NCBI RefSeq assembly: GCF_002940065.1
Contig: NZ_MDEJ01000014.1
Location: 1 to 47,681 of the forward strand
Direction: 5' to 3'
Source: Xanthomonas populi
Lineage (GTDB): Bacteria > Pseudomonadota > Gammaproteobacteria > Xanthomonadales > Xanthomonadaceae
DNA: 47,681 nucleotides
Shown: positions 26,342 through 34,966 of the stretch, one piece after another
Layout: each line of letters opens with the position of its first letter
Position numbering within the stretch: the first letter of the stretch is position 1
Notes under the pieces: generated by a model
The model's database searches: none
What the model was told of the DNA's origin: nothing
What the model saw: the letters and a program-made list of their open reading frames with translations, nothing else
Position numbers and translations under genes: made by a program

Positions 26342-28729
26342 ATGAATTGCAAGACCAGTCCACTCGCAGTTGCCGTTGTTCTTGCACTGTCGTTTTCCGC
26401 TTCACCCGCCTGCGCGCAGTCACAAGCGCCCAGCCAGAAAACCCTCGACACCTTGATCGTGACAGGCACACGCGTGGCCGATCGCACCGTGGCCGAATCG
26501 GCCTCGCCGATCGACATCATCTCGCCGCAGGCACTGGAATCGACCGGTACCACCGAGCTGGCTACCGCGCTATCACGCGCGATCCCCTCGTTGAATTTCC
26601 CCCGCCCGGCCATCTCCGACGGCTCGGACGCCGTGCGCCCGGCACAGCTACGCGGCCTGTCGCCCGACCAGGTGCTGGTGCTGGTCAACGGCAAGCGCTA
26701 TCACAGCACCGCGCTGATCAATCTCAACGACACACAGGGTCGCGGTTCGTCGCCGGCCGATCTCAATACCATTCCGATCGCCGCGGTGGAGCGCATCGAG
26801 GTGCTGCGCGATGGTGCGTCGGCGCAATACGGTTCCGACGCCATTGCCGGTGTCATCAACATCGTGCTCAAAGGCAGCGGCGAAGGCGGCAGCGTCAGTG
26901 GCCGCTACGGCAAGTACAGCGCCGGCGACGGCGAGCAGTACCAGCTGTCCGGCGATGCCGGCTTTAGCTTCGCTGGCACCGGCAAGGTGCATCTGGCCGC
27001 GCAGGCCGGGCATTCGGACCAGACCAACCGCGCCCTGCCGTTCCAGGGCCGCGTGGAGCAGCGTTACGGCGATCCGGAGATCGACCAGGGCGCGGTGTCG
27101 TTCAATGGACAATACAGCCCCACCGATTACCTGACCTTCTATTCGTTCGGCATGGTCAGCCGGCGCGAAGTGCTGTCTAACGGCTTCTTCCGCTTTGCCA
27201 GCGAGAACCGCAATCGCCCGGAAATCTATCCGGACGGCTTCCTGCCGCAGATCTACAACGTCAGCAAGGACGTGTCGTGGGTGGGCGGGTTGAAGACCTC
27301 CACCGAAGGCGGTTTGAACATCGATCTGAGCTACAACTACGGCCAGAACAATCTCACCTTCGATGTGCGCAACAGCTTGAACAACAGCCTGGGCGTGAAC
27401 AGCCCCACCGACTTCCACGCAGGCACCTTGGAAGTCACCCAGAACGTGCTCAATGCCGACTTCACCAAGACGCTCGATTGGGGCCTGGCCTACCCGGTCA
27501 CGCTGGCCTTCGGTGCGGAATGGCGCGGCGAGAAGTTCAACCAGTCGCCTGGCGATGCGGCGTCCTCGGCCAATGGCGGCATTCCGTCTGCCAACGGCAC
27601 GTTGATTCCCGGTGCCCAGGTGTTCCCGGGCTTCAAGCTCTCCGATGCCGGTTACTACAACCGCAACAGCCACTCCGCCTACGTGGACCTGGAAGCGGAT
27701 CTAACCGACAAGTTCTCCGCCGGTCTGGCCGGGCGTTACGAGAAGTACAGCGACTTCGGCGATACCGCCACCGGCAAGCTGTCGCTGCGCTATGCGTTCA
27801 CCGACAAGGTGGCGCTGCGTGCCACCGCCTCCACCGGCTTCCGTGCGCCGTCGTTGCAGCAGCAGTTCTTCCAGTCCATCGCCACCAACTCGCTCATCGT
27901 CACCCAGCCCGACGGCAGCGTCAGCGCCACGCCGTTCGAGATCGGCACCTTCCGTACCGACAACCCGGCAGCGATCGCACTCGGCGCCGAGCCGTTGAAG
28001 GCCGAAGAATCCAAGAACTACGGTCTTGGTGCGGTGCTGCAACCGGTCGAGAACCTGTACATCACCATCGACGCCTATCGCATCGATATCGATGGCCGCA
28101 TCGTGCTGTCGGAGAACCTCACCTCGATTGCGACGCGCAATTATCTGCAGGCCAATGGCTTCCCGGGCATTGGTGGCGGGCGTTACTTCACCAATGCCGT
28201 GGACACCAGGACCCAGGGCATGGATGTGGTCGGCACCTATCGCTGGAATCTGGACGGCAGCAGCGTGGAGCTGACCTCCGGCTACAACTACAACAAGACC
28301 GAACTGGAGAAGATCGCCGACAACCCGGCAGCGCTGGTGGCAATCGATCCGAACACGGTGCGCATCGGCCGGGCCGAAATCGGTCGCATCACCGAAGGCA
28401 CCCCGCGCGACAAGTTCTTCCTGGGCGGCACCTGGGCACCGGGCAATTGGTCGTTCACCGGCACCGCGACGCGCTGGGGCGAGTTCAGTACCTTCGGCAT
28501 CAACGCAGGTAGCAACCAGACCTACAGCGCCAAGTGGACGCTGGACCTGGCCGCGTCTTACACGCTGGACAGGTGGAACTTCACCGTTGGCGGCGACAAC
28601 GTGCTCAACGAATATCCGGACCGTCAGCAGGCCGGTCTCGGCACGCGCCTCTATCTGCCCTACAGCAGTTCCTCGCCGTTCGGCTTCAACGGTGCGCTGG
28701 TGTACGCCAACGTGAGCTACAAGTGGTAA
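26342..28729 (+). CDS. TonB-dependent receptor, second of three tandem paralogues
   Basis: Also 795 residues, the same length as the upstream gene. The signal peptide is NCKTSPLAVAVVLALSFSASPACAQ. LDTLIVTGTRVADRTVAE leads into the plug with SPIDIISPQALESTG, LNFPRPAISDG, LRGLSPDQVLVLVNGKRYH and RIEVLRDGASAQYGSDAIAGV. Barrel markers include FNGQYSPTDYLTFYSFGMV, LDWGLAYPVTLAFGAEWRGE and LRATASTGFRAPSLQQQF; the terminal strand is LVYANVSYKW. An upstream in-frame extension to 26255 lacks a secretion signal, so the ATG at 26342 is preferred. Ligand unknown. Confidence 0.93.
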   Translation: MNCKTSPLAVAVVLALSFSASPACAQSQAPSQKTLDTLIVTGTRVADRTVAESASPIDIISPQALESTGTTELATALSRAIPSLNFPRPAISDGSDAVRPAQLRGLSPDQVLVLVNGKRYHSTALINLNDTQGRGSSPADLNTIPIAAVERIEVLRDGASAQYGSDAIAGVINIVLKGSGEGGSVSGRYGKYSAGDGEQYQLSGDAGFSFAGTGKVHLAAQAGHSDQTNRALPFQGRVEQRYGDPEIDQGAVSFNGQYSPTDYLTFYSFGMVSRREVLSNGFFRFASENRNRPEIYPDGFLPQIYNVSKDVSWVGGLKTSTEGGLNIDLSYNYGQNNLTFDVRNSLNNSLGVNSPTDFHAGTLEVTQNVLNADFTKTLDWGLAYPVTLAFGAEWRGEKFNQSPGDAASSANGGIPSANGTLIPGAQVFPGFKLSDAGYYNRNSHSAYVDLEADLTDKFSAGLAGRYEKYSDFGDTATGKLSLRYAFTDKVALRATASTGFRAPSLQQQFFQSIATNSLIVTQPDGSVSATPFEIGTFRTDNPAAIALGAEPLKAEESKNYGLGAVLQPVENLYITIDAYRIDIDGRIVLSENLTSIATRNYLQANGFPGIGGGRYFTNAVDTRTQGMDVVGTYRWNLDGSSVELTSGYNYNKTELEKIADNPAALVAIDPNTVRIGRAEIGRITEGTPRDKFFLGGTWAPGNWSFTGTATRWGEFSTFGINAGSNQTYSAKWTLDLAASYTLDRWNFTVGGDNVLNEYPDRQQAGLGTRLYLPYSSSSPFGFNGALVYANVSYKW

Positions 28730-28820
28730 AGCGCTGCACGCTGGTCGGCAGCGACCAGCGCTTGCATCGCCTCGTCACGCACGACGCAGCGTTGAGGCAC
28801 TAGGTAACACCGCAGCATCG

Positions 28821-28851
28821 CCCCCCCTCTCGCATTGATGCCAGAGGGGGA
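28821..28851 (+). terminator. Hairpin after the second TonB receptor
   Basis: CCCCCTCT and AGAGGGGG form an 8-bp stem around a loop of about 12 bases, roughly 90 bases after the stop codon of the second receptor. No T-run follows, so termination is uncertain. The remaining gap to the third receptor (28730-29048) shows no gene. Confidence 0.4.
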
Positions 28852-29048
28852 GATCACCGCCTGTCTTCAGCAAGGATGCGCAACGCAGCAGCATGGTTGC
28901 GTCACAGGCCAACATCATTGCTGCGTACGCGCTCTCCGCCACGCAGGACCACATGGCGCGCAAGCACGACGAGCCACGCAATCGCAATCCAGTCGCACAC
29001 GCGCATTCCATCTTTAGCGTCCATCATCCCCTTTGAGCCTTCATCCCC

Positions 29049-31448
29049 ATGCACACCTCCAACGCACTCTCGCTTGCGATTTCGGTCGCACTCACCGTCT
29101 GCACGTTCGCTGCCAGTGCGCAAACGCAGCCGGCACAGCCGCAGAAAACCCTGGACACCCTGATCGTCACCGGCACGCGCGTCAGCGATCGCACGGTGGC
29201 CGAATCCGAATCGCCCATCGACATCATCACCGAGCAATCGCTGCAGGCCACCGGCGCGACAGATATCGCCAGCGCGCTGGGTAAATTGCTGCCATCGCTG
29301 AACTTCCCGCGTCCGGCGATTTCCGACGGCAACGATGCTGCGCGCCCGGCCACGCTTCGCGGCCTGTCGCCGGATGCGGTGCTGGTGCTGGTGGACGGCA
29401 AGCGCTATCACACCTCGTCGTTGATCAATTACAACCCGTACGTCGGCCGTGGTTCGGCACCGGCGGATTTGAACTCGCTGCCGATGTCGGCGATCGCGCG
29501 CATCGAGGTGCTGCGTGATGGCGCCTCGGCGCAATACGGCTCCGATGCGATCGCCGGCGTTGTCAACATCGTGCTCAAACATGGCGCCGATACCGGCAGC
29601 AATACCGTGTCGGTCAACGGCGGCATCATGGACAAAGGCGATGGCGAGCAAAACGGCATCGACGGCTCGGTCGGCATGCCCTTCGGCGGCACCGGCGGCG
29701 ATACAGCACCGGGCTGGGTGCGGCTGTCCTGGAACTACCAGAACACCATGAGCACCAATCGCGGCGAGAACACCAACCGCGCCACCACCGTGCCGGGCAC
29801 GCCCAATCCGGGCGGTGTGCCGTATCAGCGCCACGGCGACCCGGCCTCCAACTTCTATCAGGGGCTGGCCGCTTTCGGCTACGCGTTCTCGCCGAACCTG
29901 GAGTTGTACGGTCACCTCAGCATGAGCCGCCGCGAAGTCACCTCCAACGGTTACTACCGCGCTGCCGACAACACTGCGCGCAATGTGCAGGCGATCTACC
30001 CGAATGGCTTCTTGCCGCAGATCTACAACCCCACCAACGACCGCTCGGCGGTGCTGAGCATCAAGGGCAGCACCGAAAGCGAGTGGAACTGGGACCTGTC
30101 GGCCGTCTACGGCAAGAACGACATGACCTTCAACATCCTCAACAGCATCAACACCAATCTGTTCTGGAGCACCGGCAGCTCGCCGACCAACTTCAATTCC
30201 GGCGGTTTTGAAACCGAGCAGGGCACGGTCAATCTGGACGTCAGCAAGGCCTTCGATTGGGGCCTGGCGTATCCGGTCAATGTGGCCTTCGGCGCAGAGC
30301 ATCGCCAGGACCGTTACCAGATCAGCGCCGGTTCGCCGGAGTCGTACTTCTTCGACCCGAACACCATCAAGCCCGACACCGGCGCGCCGTATCCGGGCGG
30401 TGCACAGGTGTTCTCGGGCCTTGAGCCGTCGGTGGCCGGCAAGTTCGGGCGCCACAGCAACGCGGTCTACGCCAACCTGGAAGCGGACATCACCGACAAG
30501 CTCTCCGGCGGCATCGCCGGGCGCTTCGAAAACTACAGCGACGCCGGCTCCACACGCTCGGGCAAGTTGTCGGCGCGCTATGCTTTCAGCGATACCTTCT
30601 CGTTGCGCGGCACCATCTCCAACGGCTTCCGCGCGCCATCGCTGGCGCAGCAGAACTACGCCTCGGTGGTGACCCTGATCCAGAACGGCGAGCTGGTGCA
30701 GGTGGGCACCTATCGCACCTCCGATCCTGTTGCCGTTGCGCTTGGCGCGCAACCGCTGAGTCCGGAAAAATCCACCAACTACGGCCTCGGCGGTGTGTGG
30801 CAGCCGACCGCAAACTTCACTTCCAGCCTGGACCTCTACCAGATCCGCATCTGGGACCAGATTCTGTACTCGGACCAGTTACAGCTGGCGCAGCCGATCG
30901 GCCAGGTGGGCGCGGTGCAGTTCTTCGTCAACGGCGCCACCAGCCGCACCCGCGGCGTGGACTGGATCAACAGCTACCTCGCCGATCTAGGCAACTACGG
31001 CAAGCTCAATCTCACTGCCAGCGCCAACTACAACAAGACCACCATCATGGAGTTGAGCAACCCCAACTTCGGTCGCGCCAGCCAGGGCCTGCTCACCGAC
31101 GCCACCCCACGCACCAAGTACATGGCCGCGGCGGACTGGACTATTGGCGGATTCGGGATCAATTTGAATGCCACCCGCTATGGATCGATCAAGCGCATCA
31201 GCGACCCGGTCGATGGCAGCCAGGATCAGACCTACGACGCGCGTTGGTTGTTGAATCTGGCGGCCAGCCAGACCTGGAACGCGTTCACCTTCACCGTGGG
31301 TGCGGACAACCTCACCAACCAGTATCCGACCAAGGCGCAATTGAACACCGCCTACGACGACCGCGCCGGCGGCCTGCAGTATTCGTCGTTGTCGCCGTTC
31401 GGTTTCAACGGCCGCTACTGGTACGGCCGGGTTACCTACCGGTTCTGA
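29049..31448 (+). CDS. TonB-dependent receptor, third of three tandem paralogues
   Basis: A 799-residue receptor. The signal peptide is HTSNALSLAISVALTVCTFAASAQ, then LDTLIVTGTRVSDRTVAESESPIDIITEQ. The plug has LNFPRPAISDG, LRGLSPDAVLVLVDGKRYH (Asp in place of Asn found in the other two) and RIEVLRDGASAQYGSDAIAGVVNIVLK. It has longer plug-to-barrel loops than its neighbours (DKGDGEQNGIDG and the NRGENTNRATTVPGTPNPGG stretch). Barrel markers are FDWGLAYPVNVAFGAEHR and LRGTISNGFRAPSLAQQ; the last strand ends YGRVTYRF. A clear terminator follows, closing the trio. Confidence 0.93.
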   Translation: MHTSNALSLAISVALTVCTFAASAQTQPAQPQKTLDTLIVTGTRVSDRTVAESESPIDIITEQSLQATGATDIASALGKLLPSLNFPRPAISDGNDAARPATLRGLSPDAVLVLVDGKRYHTSSLINYNPYVGRGSAPADLNSLPMSAIARIEVLRDGASAQYGSDAIAGVVNIVLKHGADTGSNTVSVNGGIMDKGDGEQNGIDGSVGMPFGGTGGDTAPGWVRLSWNYQNTMSTNRGENTNRATTVPGTPNPGGVPYQRHGDPASNFYQGLAAFGYAFSPNLELYGHLSMSRREVTSNGYYRAADNTARNVQAIYPNGFLPQIYNPTNDRSAVLSIKGSTESEWNWDLSAVYGKNDMTFNILNSINTNLFWSTGSSPTNFNSGGFETEQGTVNLDVSKAFDWGLAYPVNVAFGAEHRQDRYQISAGSPESYFFDPNTIKPDTGAPYPGGAQVFSGLEPSVAGKFGRHSNAVYANLEADITDKLSGGIAGRFENYSDAGSTRSGKLSARYAFSDTFSLRGTISNGFRAPSLAQQNYASVVTLIQNGELVQVGTYRTSDPVAVALGAQPLSPEKSTNYGLGGVWQPTANFTSSLDLYQIRIWDQILYSDQLQLAQPIGQVGAVQFFVNGATSRTRGVDWINSYLADLGNYGKLNLTASANYNKTTIMELSNPNFGRASQGLLTDATPRTKYMAAADWTIGGFGINLNATRYGSIKRISDPVDGSQDQTYDARWLLNLAASQTWNAFTFTVGADNLTNQYPTKAQLNTAYDDRAGGLQYSSLSPFGFNGRYWYGRVTYRF

Positions 31449-31507
31449 GTAGCGACTCTTGATCGTAAAGTGCTGATCGAAAGTTCCGATCAACACATCT
31501 GTCACGC

Positions 31508-31540
31508 AAACACCGCCGATCGCTCGGCGGTGTTTGTCGT
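31508..31540 (+). terminator. Intrinsic terminator after the third TonB receptor
   Basis: AAACACCGCCGA (31508-31519) and TCGGCGGTGTTT (31524-31535) form a 12-bp perfect stem with a 4-base loop, followed by a T-containing tail (GTCGTTGT). It lies 60 bases after the stop codon. Confidence 0.75.
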
Positions 31541-31737
31541 TGTGGGGGTCCAAATGCACGGTTGCTCCATGGATGGACTCACGGCGTGTACGGCTAGCAG
31601 TTAGGGCACCGCGCTCTCGACCTACTCGGCTTGGGAACATCCAGGCGACGCTGACGCTTGAGATCTCGGTCGTCTTGAGAGATGACGGTGCGGATGAGTC
31701 GGTTGCAGAGCGCCTGATCTGCGGGTTTGCTGCAGGG

Positions 31738-31841
31738 TCCTCGCCCGCCCACCGTCGCGGGACACGCCGCAAGTACGTCCTTGTAGGCTCTTACGCGGCA
31801 TCCATGCCGCGTAAGGTCCCGCAACGGTGGGCGGGCAAGGG
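31738..31841. repeat. 104-bp palindromic intergenic repeat (double-arm hairpin)
   Basis: The outer arms 31738-31763 and 31816-31841 pair over most of 26 bases (for example CCCGCCCACCGT with ACGGTGGGCGGG). An inner perfect 12-bp stem, CTTACGCGGCAT/ATGCCGCGTAAG, sits at 31790-31801 and 31804-31815. Part of the left arm with GGACACGCCGCAAG recurs at about 21309-21350, downstream of the MFS gene, in the same orientation, which suggests a dispersed family. Confidence 0.75.
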
Positions 31842-31963
31842 CCAGTCGGGATGGTTGGTGTGCAGGGTTACAAGCGGTAGATGCGAAGGTGGGTGTGGCC
31901 AACACGTTACCGCCATCTGTGCAGTGTCCAGGAGGTTTCGTTGGCTACTCTTGGACGCTCACC

Positions 31964-33157
31964 TCACCAGGAGGCGAACAGCGCATCCACGCCACGCAGG
32001 TTTGCGCGATCGTTCCAGCTCAACGCGTCGAGGTGCTCCAAACGAAGGTCCGGCAGATGCTCGAACAATGCGGCAAGCGCGGCTTCCATTTCGATCAACG
32101 CCAGCCGATTGCCCAGACAGTGGTGGATGCCACCACCGAACGACAGCGCGCGGCCCTGCTGGCGCCGGATATCCAGCACCTGCGGGTCGGTGAATTGCAG
32201 CGTGTCGTGATTGGCCGCGCCCAGCATCAGATACAACACCGTGCCCTTGGGAACTTCCACTCCATCGATGTCGAAATCCTGTAACGCGGTGCGTGTGACG
32301 ATCTGCACCGAGCTGTCGTAGCGCAGGCATTCGAGCACGGCATTCGGCATCAGGCTCGGGTTTTCCTGCAGTAGGCGCAGTTGCTGCGGATGCCGATGCA
32401 AGGCGACCAGCGCATTGCAGATCATGTTGGAGGTGGTTTCGTGGCCGGCAAAGAACAGCAGGATCACATTGGAGACGATGTCCTCATCGCTCAGGCGGCG
32501 GCCGTTGTCTTCGGCCTGGATGAAACGCGAAATTAGATCCTCACCGCCGTTGCTGCGACGTTGCTCGATCACGTTGTGAAAATAGGTTTCCAGCTGGATG
32601 TAGGCAGTGCTGGTGGTCTCCAATTCCGCAGGCGTCATCATGGGATCGAAGACTTTTGCCAGGGCGCTGGTCGCGTGACTCAGGGCGGTGACATCGGCCG
32701 CGTCGATATCCAGCATCCGGCAGATGATGGCGATCGGCAGCGGAAACGCGAACTCGGTCAGCAGATCGCAGCGGCCCTCGGCTTGAAACGTCTCGATCAA
32801 GCCGGCGGCGGTGTCGCGGGCGACTTCGCGCATGGAGTCCATCTGCCGCGCACCGAAGGCTTGTGTCATCAATCCGCGCAACTGGGTGTGCACCGGTGGG
32901 TTGAGCAGCAGAAACATGCGGCTCATGCCCTGAAATAGCGGCAGTTGCACGGCCGCCTCGCCGCAGCGCAGGCGGATGCTTTCCAGATAATCGCGGCCGA
33001 GGCGTCGGTCGCTGAGCAGACGATCAACGACCTTGTAGTGGCCGGACATCAGCCGCTTTTCTGCCACTTGCACCAGCGGCCCTTCGGCCCGCAAGCGTGC
33101 GTAGGTCGGATACGGATCGTGCCGAAAGACCGGTGTTGCGAAATCGCTGAGATGCAT
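31964..33157 (-). CDS. Cytochrome P450, CYP133-like
   Basis: A soluble 397-residue bacterial P450 monooxygenase. The oxygen-binding I-helix motif is AGHETT at 237-242, the ExxR pair is ECLR at 276-279, and the heme-ligand loop is FGGGIHHCLG at 340-349 with the Cys at 347. No membrane anchor is present, as expected for a class I bacterial enzyme; no ferredoxin or reductase gene is next to it. The subfamily assignment rests on overall resemblance to xanthomonad CYP133B proteins and is from memory. Substrate unknown. Its upstream region is interrupted by an IS256-family element 32 bp before the start codon, so its native promoter is probably displaced. Confidence 0.92.
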   Translation of the reverse strand: MHLSDFATPVFRHDPYPTYARLRAEGPLVQVAEKRLMSGHYKVVDRLLSDRRLGRDYLESIRLRCGEAAVQLPLFQGMSRMFLLLNPPVHTQLRGLMTQAFGARQMDSMREVARDTAAGLIETFQAEGRCDLLTEFAFPLPIAIICRMLDIDAADVTALSHATSALAKVFDPMMTPAELETTSTAYIQLETYFHNVIEQRRSNGGEDLISRFIQAEDNGRRLSDEDIVSNVILLFFAGHETTSNMICNALVALHRHPQQLRLLQENPSLMPNAVLECLRYDSSVQIVTRTALQDFDIDGVEVPKGTVLYLMLGAANHDTLQFTDPQVLDIRRQQGRALSFGGGIHHCLGNRLALIEMEAALAALFEHLPDLRLEHLDALSWNDRANLRGVDALFASW

Positions 33158-33189
33158 GGCCTGGCTCGTGTGGCGTCACCATCCGCAGA

Positions 33190-34498
33190 GGGTCTGTCAA
33201 ACGAACTGTGTAAACGGTATTTGTCATAGCGCGTGCAGCGGCACGCGCTCCTCGCCGAACATTACCCGGAAGCTTTGCAGCGCCGGCTTCCAGTGATGGA
33301 TCGCTTTCCAGTTCTTCGACGCTTCGCTGATCGCCAGAAACAGCGACTTCAATGCCGACTCATCGTTCGGGAAAATCCGCCGGTTGCGCGTGTACTTGCG
33401 CATGACCATGTTCAGCGATTCAATCGCGTTGGTGGTGTAGATCACCTTGCGGATCTCCGGCAAAAACTGGAAGAACGGAATGATGTTGTCCCAGTTCCCG
33501 CGCCACAGCCGCACTACCGCTTTGTACTTGTCGCCCCAGTCCGCTTCAAAGGCACCCAGTTCCCGGGCCGCTTCTTCGGCCGTGGCCGAGGTGTACAGGC
33601 GGCGCAGGCCCGCGACCACCGCCTTGCTGTCCTTGGCCGTCACGTAGCGCAGGCTGGCTCGCACCAGGTGCACGATGCACAACTGCGTCAGCGTCCTGGG
33701 GAACACCGCGTTGACCGCTTCGGGCAGCCCCTTCAAGCCATCCATGCTGGCCACGTACACGTCCTGCACGCCGCGTTGCCGCAGCTCGGTCAGCACCGAC
33801 AGCCAGAACTTGGCTCCTTCGCTCTCGGCCAGCCACAGGCCCAACACTTCTTTCTCCCCGCGCAGATTCACTGCCAGCACCACGTGTGCCGATTTGTTGA
33901 CGACCTGCTTGTTCTGCTGCACCTTCACCACGATCCCATCCAGCCACATCAGCGGGTAGATCGCGTCCAATGGCCGGCTCTGCCAAGCCCGGGCTTCGTC
34001 CAACACCGCATCGGTCACCTGCGCGATTAACGCGTGCGAGATCGTCACACCGTACAAGTCCACCAGCGCCGACTCGATGTCCCGGGTGGTCATGCCCTTG
34101 GCGTACAAGGCCAAAATCTTCGGCTCCATCCCGGCCAGGCGCACTTGCCGTTTCTGTACCAGTTGCGGCTCAAAGGTACCCTCCAGATCCCGCGGCGTCT
34201 CCACCTGCAGCTCGCCCATCTGGCTCTGCACCGCCTTGCGGCTCTTGCCATTGTGGGCGTTGCCCGCCACGCTGCGCCCATTCCGTTCGTGGCCCAGATG
34301 CGCCTGCATCTCCGCTTCCAGCGAGCGATTTATCATGTGCTGGAGCATCTGCTAATACAGCGACTCCATCTGCTCCGGCGTCGTATAACCAGCGGTCAAT
34401 TCGTCCAAGCGGTCTTTCGATAACTTCATGCAACAGCTCCTCCCGGCTAAGCGCCGCATCTTCTCAAAGGGCCGTTACACAGTTCAATTTACAGACTC
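33190..34498 (-). mobile_element. IS256-family insertion with perfect 8-bp target duplication
   Basis: Inverted ends lie at 33192-33213 and 34475-34496 (GTCTGTCAAACGAACTGTGTAA against GTCTGTAAATTGAACTGTGTAA once inverted, 18 of 22 matching). The flanks carry a perfect direct repeat TCCGCAGA at 33182-33189 and 34499-34506, the 8-bp target duplication expected for IS256 elements. The element is 1309 bp and holds one transposase gene. Its intact flanks indicate a fairly recent insertion. Confidence 0.92.
33224..34429 (-). pseudogene. IS256-family (mutator) transposase with an early amber stop
   Basis: The gene should start at the ATG at 34429 (KLSKDRLDELTAGYTTPEQMESLY), but codon 26 is TAG (34352-34354). 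An in-frame ATG at 34348 could still give 374 residues. The DDE core is intact: MWLDGIVVKVQQ (first Asp), VYVASMDGLKGLPEAV (second Asp), LCIVHLVRASLRY and the family signature VIYTTNAIESLN with the catalytic Glu. The C-terminus is complete. Loss of the first 27 residues removes the start of the DNA-binding region, so activity is doubtful unless the stop is suppressed. It points toward the P450 gene, 66 bp away. Confidence 0.85.
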
Positions 34499-34506
34499 TC
34501 CGCAGA

Positions 34507-34966
34507 TGGGCGATGGGGGCATGGGGGCATGGGGGCTGAGGCGATAAGTGCTTGGACTCGATGAAGAACGCAGGCTCTTCAACAGGGGAGTAGAGATTTT
34601 CGGCGGTGATTGTCGACCGACATCGCGCACGCGCCTTGCCCAGGCGCGAAGCCTTGTCGTCAAAGTTGAATCGGCGTGGCCTGTCTGTGCAGTGCATCTC
34701 GATGTCGCACTGGCGCAAGCACGCTGGTGCAGTCCACATGCCGCGCCCAACGCGTGCATCCGTTTGCGTGCATGCGTCCCATGTCGCATCGCGTTAATCA
34801 AGCGCTGTGTAGCCTGAGTGTTCGGCCAACCGGACCTGCAACGCGGTCTTGTTCCCCTCGCCGGAATCCAGCCATGACCACAGGATGCCCGCAGGCGATG
34901 CCCGGCGCAGTGCCGTTGTCTGGGTCGCCCTCGACGTTCTCTCGGACACTCTCACAACGGATTGGA
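34507..34966. other. 460-bp gap upstream of the antiporter, with a triple 8-bp repeat
   Basis: Right after the IS256 target duplication the unit ATGGGGGC is repeated three times exactly (34513-34536). No gene is convincing before the antiporter start; the reading frame of the antiporter is open upstream to 34676 but that part has no family resemblance. By position the native P450 promoter (leftward) and the antiporter promoter (rightward) should lie here. Confidence 0.6.

Larger units (their letters stand above)
31449..31963. other. 515-bp gap between the third TonB receptor and the P450
   Basis: Convergent genes flank this gap. It holds the receptor terminator and a large palindrome (31738-31841); no gene is convincing. 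It also carries part of a dispersed repeat that recurs near 21300-21365. Confidence 0.6.

Noticed and set aside
28902-30752. 616-codon minus-strand frame across the third TonB receptor
   Set aside because: Low-complexity Arg/Gly/Val composition, no domain, fully shadowed by the plus-strand gene.
34676-34966. N-terminal extension of ybaL by 97 codons
   Set aside because: The extension is Cys/Arg-rich and unlike any antiporter; the YbaL family begins exactly at MHHDTSLIDI.
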